DNA of 64,000 bases, from positions 1,354,531 through 1,418,530 of the forward strand of contig NW_004450286.1 of NCBI RefSeq assembly GCF_000321225.1, written 5' to 3'. The notes under the pieces were generated by a model. It did no database searches. It was not told the origin of the DNA and was given only the letters and a program-made list of their open reading frames with translations. Numbering within the stretch: position 1 is the first letter of the stretch; each line of letters starts with the position of its first letter. Below, piece after piece: positions 59,958 through 64,000 of this stretch. A program made the position numbers and the translations under genes. Source of the DNA: Odobenus rosmarus divergens. Taxonomy: Eukaryota; Chordata; Mammalia; Carnivora; Odobenidae.

Positions 59958-60104
59958 AAAAAATGAGATTTCAGTATTCAGGAATGGACTGTCTTCTGTT
60001 TTTAATTTCTCTTGGAAATGGAAATATTTCTCAGGCTCCCTTTGGGAATGCAATTATCTGGTTAATCTTCGTGTGTTATAGAAGGAGTTTACAAAGCTTT
60101 TTTT

Positions 60105-60491
60105 AGATATTTGTGTTGGGCTACTATAACAAAATGCCATAGACTGGCTGCCTTAAACAACAGGTTTTTATTTCTCATAATCTGAAGGCTGGAAATCCAA
60201 GATTAAGGTGATGGCAGATTTGGTTCCTGGTGAGAACATCTACCTGGCTTGCAGTCAGCCGCCTTCTTGGTGGGTCCTCACGTGGCAGAGGAGAGAGAGG
60301 AGAGAGAACTTGCTTCTTCTTTTTACAAGAACCCCCATTCCTGTCATGGCGGCCCCACCCTCATGACTTAATCTAAACCTGATTACCTCCTCACCTCCCA
60401 TACCATCACATTCTGTGATAGGGCTTCAACCTATTTTTGAATAGATTTTGAATTTGAATTTTTAGAGGACACCAACATTCAGTCCATAACA
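60105..60491 (-). mobile_element. MaLR LTR (MST/MLT1-like), - strand
   Basis: Reversed, it begins 'tgttatggactgaatgttgg' and ends with 'ccatggcattttgttatag'-type sequence. Internal landmarks on the + strand are 'aacaaaatgccatagactggctgcc' and 'cccaccctcatgacttaatc'. Solo LTR with no internal genes. Confidence 0.85.
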
Positions 60492-60830
60492 GATCTTCTC
60501 ATGCCTCTAAATTTCATTCCAAATGCCTCCTAACTCCACATTTCTAATAGAAAAAAATATACATAGCTCATATATACACACATATATGTTATATAGAGTA
60601 TCTTGAAAAATATTTTGAAGTTGAACATATATATGATATAGGACATATTGGGTATGTGAAAAGTATTTTGAAGTTGTGCAAAGGACAATTTCTGGAACCA
60701 CTGATCAGAATTTTTCTGCGTTTACTTGTAATAGACAATACTCATCTTTCAGATAAATGGTTTCCCATTGGTTTTTCTTCCCATTTCCTTTTCTTCCCTT
60801 TATTTCTTATCTATTGATAGAATAATTTTA

Positions 60831-61036
60831 TTTTTTACTTTTATTTTTTATTTTTTAAAGATTTATTTATTTATTTGAGAGAGAGCGTGTGAGTGGGGGG
60901 GAGGGGCAAGGGGAGAGGGAGAGGAGAAGCAGACTTCTGCTGAGTGTGGAGCCTGAAGCCGGGCTTGATCCCGAGACGGAGATCATGACCTGAGCTGAAA
61001 GCAAGAGCCAGATGCTCAAGCTCAACCAGGTGCCCC
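60831..61036 (-). mobile_element. SINEC, - strand
   Basis: 'aaagatttatttatttatttgagagag' to 'aaccaggtgcccc'. Target duplication 'ttgatagaataatttta' / 'ttgatagaacaatttta'. Confidence 0.96.
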
Positions 61037-61494
61037 TTGATAGAACAATTTTAAAAGAAATATTGAAAATAAAATCAAATCCCATCACTCTACATAAAGC
61101 ACTTTTTGGGGAGTAAGTTCCATTTGTTAGTTTTGTACTTATATAATTAGAGTCTATGATCTTGTTTTCTGTTTATTTTTATTCCACTTACAACTGTCAA
61201 ACACATTTCCCTAGTTACATCATGATCTTTTTCATCATCATGCGATTTTACGATTGCATGATAATCGGAAAGGATGAAATAGCACATTTACTGAACCATT
61301 TTGATGGAAACTGTTCTAAAGAGCAATAGAGAGAGATCCCCCCACCCCTTTCCCCCAAAGATGCAAGGGTCTTTTGGTCTGTATTCAAAAGCGCTAGGCT
61401 ATTTTGGTGGATGCCAGTCAGAGAAATACCAGGTCTTTAGGGAATGTACAGTCCAGCTCAGAGACAAATTTTTTAAAAAAGTTTTTCATTATGG

Positions 61495-61640
61495 GGTGGT
61501 GATCTCAGGGTCGTGAGATTGAGCCCAGAGTTGAGTTCCCCACTTAGTGGGGAGTCTGCTTGATTCTCTCTCCTCTCCCTCTGCCCCTCCCCCACCATAC
61601 ACTCTCTCTCTCTCTCTAAAAAGTAAATAAATAAATCTTA
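61495..61640 (+). mobile_element. 5'-truncated SINEC, + strand
   Basis: Starts inside the element ('gatctcagggtcgtgagattgagc') yet has a target duplication 'aaaaaagtttttcatta' / 'aaaaaagttttacatta', so the truncation happened at insertion. Confidence 0.9.
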
Positions 61641-61749
61641 AAAAAGTTTTACATTACAAAAACAAATCAAGCTTGCTACAAAAATTTTAGAGAGGAAAAA
61701 ATAAAAGAAGAAAAATTAGCCTTAATTCCACCTTTGATACTACCACTGT

Positions 61750-62540
61750 AGTATTTCCTTCCACTTTTGCTTTGTATTAGTACATTCTCCGCCCCCAAAT
61801 TTTTTTTTTCGATTCTTTGTCTTTTGCCTTAAAAAAAAACCAGATTACACAAGTACATTCTTGCTGTAGAGATCAAAATAATGATTAAGTGGAGAGGACA
61901 CAATAATGTTCCCCTTCATTCTAGCCTTCTAACCTCCCCTCCCTTTGGAGGTAAATTTCTATTCCATATTTGGTGAACAAGATTCCAGTTTTATTCCTTT
62001 GCAGCTACATATGTACAAGTATATATATATATATAGCTATTTCTTTTCTTTTTGCAAATAGGATTTCTATATTGTTTTGTATCTTGGTTTTTCAACTTAC
62101 AAGGTATCTTAGAATTAGTTTCACATTATTATTCTATATTCTCTTTAACAGCTGTTTCATATTCTATAGAAAGGATAATGCCAGAATTTAAAAATGTTTC
62201 TTTTATTGACGGACATATAGGATTTCTCCAATTTTTTTCTATAACAAACAATGTTACAGTGGATATTCTTGTACATTTCTTTTTGGAACATGTTTGAGAA
62301 TTTCTATGTGGTGGGTCCCTTTAAGTTGAATTTCAACTTCACATAGTAGACACGTTAAAAATTTTGAGAGATTTTGCCAAACTGGCTTGAATTTATATCC
62401 TTTCTAATAGTATACTGGGGTGTTTGTTTCCTTTAATTCTTACCAAAGTTCACATCATTAAATAATTTTTTTGGTAACTTGGGCATGCTTTTTATTGCTT
62501 TAATTTGTATTTCTTTGCATTACGATAGATTGGGCTTCTT
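61750..62540 (-). mobile_element. Old L1 3' fragment(s), antisense
   Basis: 'tttaacagctgtttcatattctatag', 'caatgttacagtggatattcttgtac' and 'gagattttgccaaactggcttg' are typical of old L1ME-type 3' sequence. Confidence 0.65.
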
Positions 62541-63810
62541 TCACTTAGCATGATGTTTTCCATATTCATCGATAATGTAACATGGACCAGTACTTCATTT
62601 CTATATTTGTTTGTTTTTTGGCTGCATAATATTCTTTTTTTTTTATTTTAAGATTTTATTTATTTATTTGACAGAGAGAGACACAGCGAGAGAGGGAACA
62701 CAAGCAGGGGAGTGGGAGAGGGAGAAGCAGGCTCCCCGCTGAGCAGGGAGCCCGATGTGGGGCTCGATCCCAGGACCCTGGGATCATGACCTGAGCCAAA
62801 GGCAGACGCTTAACGACTGAGCCACCCAGGTGCCCCTGGCTGGATAATATTCTGTTGTATGGATGATATACTACATTTTGTTTATCCATTACTCATCAGT
62901 TGATAGACATTTGGGTTGCTTATCCTTTTTTACTGTTATGAATAATGCTACTATGAATATTAACATATAAGTGTTTGTGTGACCATGTTTTCAGTTTTCT
63001 TGGGTATGGTCCTGGGAATGGAATTTCTGGGTCATATGGAAACTCTATGCTTAAATTTTTGAGCAATTGCAAACCTGTTTTCCTAAGTGGCTGCACCATT
63101 TCACATTCCCATTAGCAGTTTATTAGGGTTTCAGTGTTTCCACATCCTTGTCAACATTTGTAATTATCTGTCTTTTTTTTTCTAATTATAGCCACCCTGG
63201 TGGGTGTGAAGTGATATCTCACTGTGGATTTGATTTAACTTGTTGATCATCTTTTGTGCTTATTGGCCATTTGTATATCATTTTTGGAGTAATGTCTGTT
63301 AAAATTCTTTGACCGTTTTTAAACTGGGTTATTCATCTTTTTATTGTGGAGTTGAAGAGTTCTTTGTATATCACAGATTCAAGGCCTTTATCAGATATAT
63401 AATTTGCAAATATTTCCTTCCATTTTGTTAGTTGTTCTTTAGCTTTCTTGACAGTGACGTTTGAAGCACAAAAGTTTTCAATTTTGATAGAGTCCGGGAT
63501 ATGTATTTTTTAAAATTTTGTTGCTTGTGCTTTTGGCATCCTATCTAAAAAGGTTTTGCCTAACCCAAAGCCATGAAGATTTAATCCTATATTTTCTTCT
63601 AAGAGATTTATATTTTATGATCCATTTTCAATTAACTTTTGTAGATGGTGTGAAGTAGGTGCTCAGAGTCATTTTTTTCACATGTATATATCCATTATTG
63701 CAACACTATTTGTTAGGAAGATTATTTTCCCCTTTGAATTATCTTGATATCTTTGTTGAAAATCAGTTTATGTGAGGTTTTATTTCTGGACTCTTACAAT
63801 GATATGTCTA
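62541..63810 (-). mobile_element. L1MA/B-type LINE, 3' region, split by a SINE
   Basis: 'ttcacttagcatgatgttttcc', 'catcagttgatagacatttgggttgc', 'gaatggaatttctgggtcatatgg', 'atatctcactgtggatttgattt' and 'atcagatatataatttgcaaatatttcc' are in the normal antisense order. The SINE at 62636 lies inside it. Confidence 0.88.
62636..62837 (-). mobile_element. SINEC, - strand, inside L1
   Basis: Flanked by 'ggctgcataatattct' (62620) and 'ggctggataatattct' (62838), one difference in 16. Confidence 0.97.
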
Positions 63811-63814
63811 TCTT

Positions 63815-64000
63815 TTTTTAAAATTTTTTATTGTTATGTTAATCACCATACATTACATCATTAGTTTCTAATGTAGTGTTCCATGATTCATTGTTTGTGT
63901 ATAATACCCAGTGCTCCACGCAGAACATGCCCTCTTTAATACCCATCACCAGGCTAACCCATCCCCCCACCCCCCTCCCCTCTAGAACCCTCAGTTTTTT
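63815..64000 (-). mobile_element. Young carnivore L1 3' end, continues past the window
   Basis: T-rich start, then 'gttaatcaccatacattacatcattagttt', 'ccatgattcattgtttg', 'acccagtgctccacgcag' and 'caccaggctaacccatcccc', the 3' UTR of recent caniform L1 elements. Truncated by the window edge, so its length is unknown. Confidence 0.9.

Noticed and set aside
39310..64000. Search for COL13A1 exons upstream
   Set aside because: In human the neighbouring gene ends far beyond this distance. I saw no Gly-X-Y collagen repeat in any frame here.

Overview
This 64 kb window is mammalian genomic DNA, almost certainly from a caniform carnivore. About 20 copies of the carnivore tRNA-Lys-derived SINE (SINEC/Can-SINE; head 'gcctgggtggctcagt', AT-rich tail after a CT-rich block) lie throughout it on both strands. 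There is also a young carnivore-type L1 3' end at the right edge and a 4 kb truncated L1 at 10-14 kb. There is no operon, CRISPR array or other prokaryotic feature.

The one protein-coding gene I can support is MACROH2A2 (H2AFY2, histone variant macroH2A2), on the minus strand. Five coding exons are present with consensus splice sites and matching phases: 20344-20515 (start codon; its exon extends to 20574 with 5' UTR), 4496-4602, 3032-3229, 1867-1977 and 281-380. Together they give 688 nt, or 229 codons plus one base. They cover the whole histone fold, the basic linker and the start of the macro domain. The remaining macro-domain exons lie beyond the left edge. The promoter is a strong CpG island at about 37.4-39.3 kb, where a non-coding first exon with an excellent donor ending at 38913 is proposed. 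Intron 1 is therefore about 18 kb and intron 2 about 15.7 kb.

Layout: 0-4.6 kb, exons 3-6 with short introns and one old hAT-like repeat. 4.6-20.3 kb, intron 2, with unique sequence, then a nested LINE complex (old L1 split by a young truncated L1 that carries three SINEs, 9.49-14.2 kb) and old L2 pieces (14.6-17.75 kb). 20.6-38.9 kb, intron 1, with MLT1 LTR, hAT-Charlie fossil, MIR, L1 and SINE copies, plus a GC-rich exon-like block at 32.25-32.75 kb. 39.3-64 kb, upstream intergenic DNA (in human the next gene upstream is COL13A1, about 90 kb away by memory), with MIR, old L1, Tigger, MLT/MST-type LTR and many SINEs. I see no coding exon there.

No novel biochemical system was found. The items most worth a second look are the promoter and first exon with a G-rich tract just downstream, the unexplained GC-rich cassette with good splice sites on the opposite strand of intron 1, the changed ligand-loop residues of the macro domain, and the well-dated nested or paired transposon insertions. 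All repeat family names come from pattern recognition, not from a database search.
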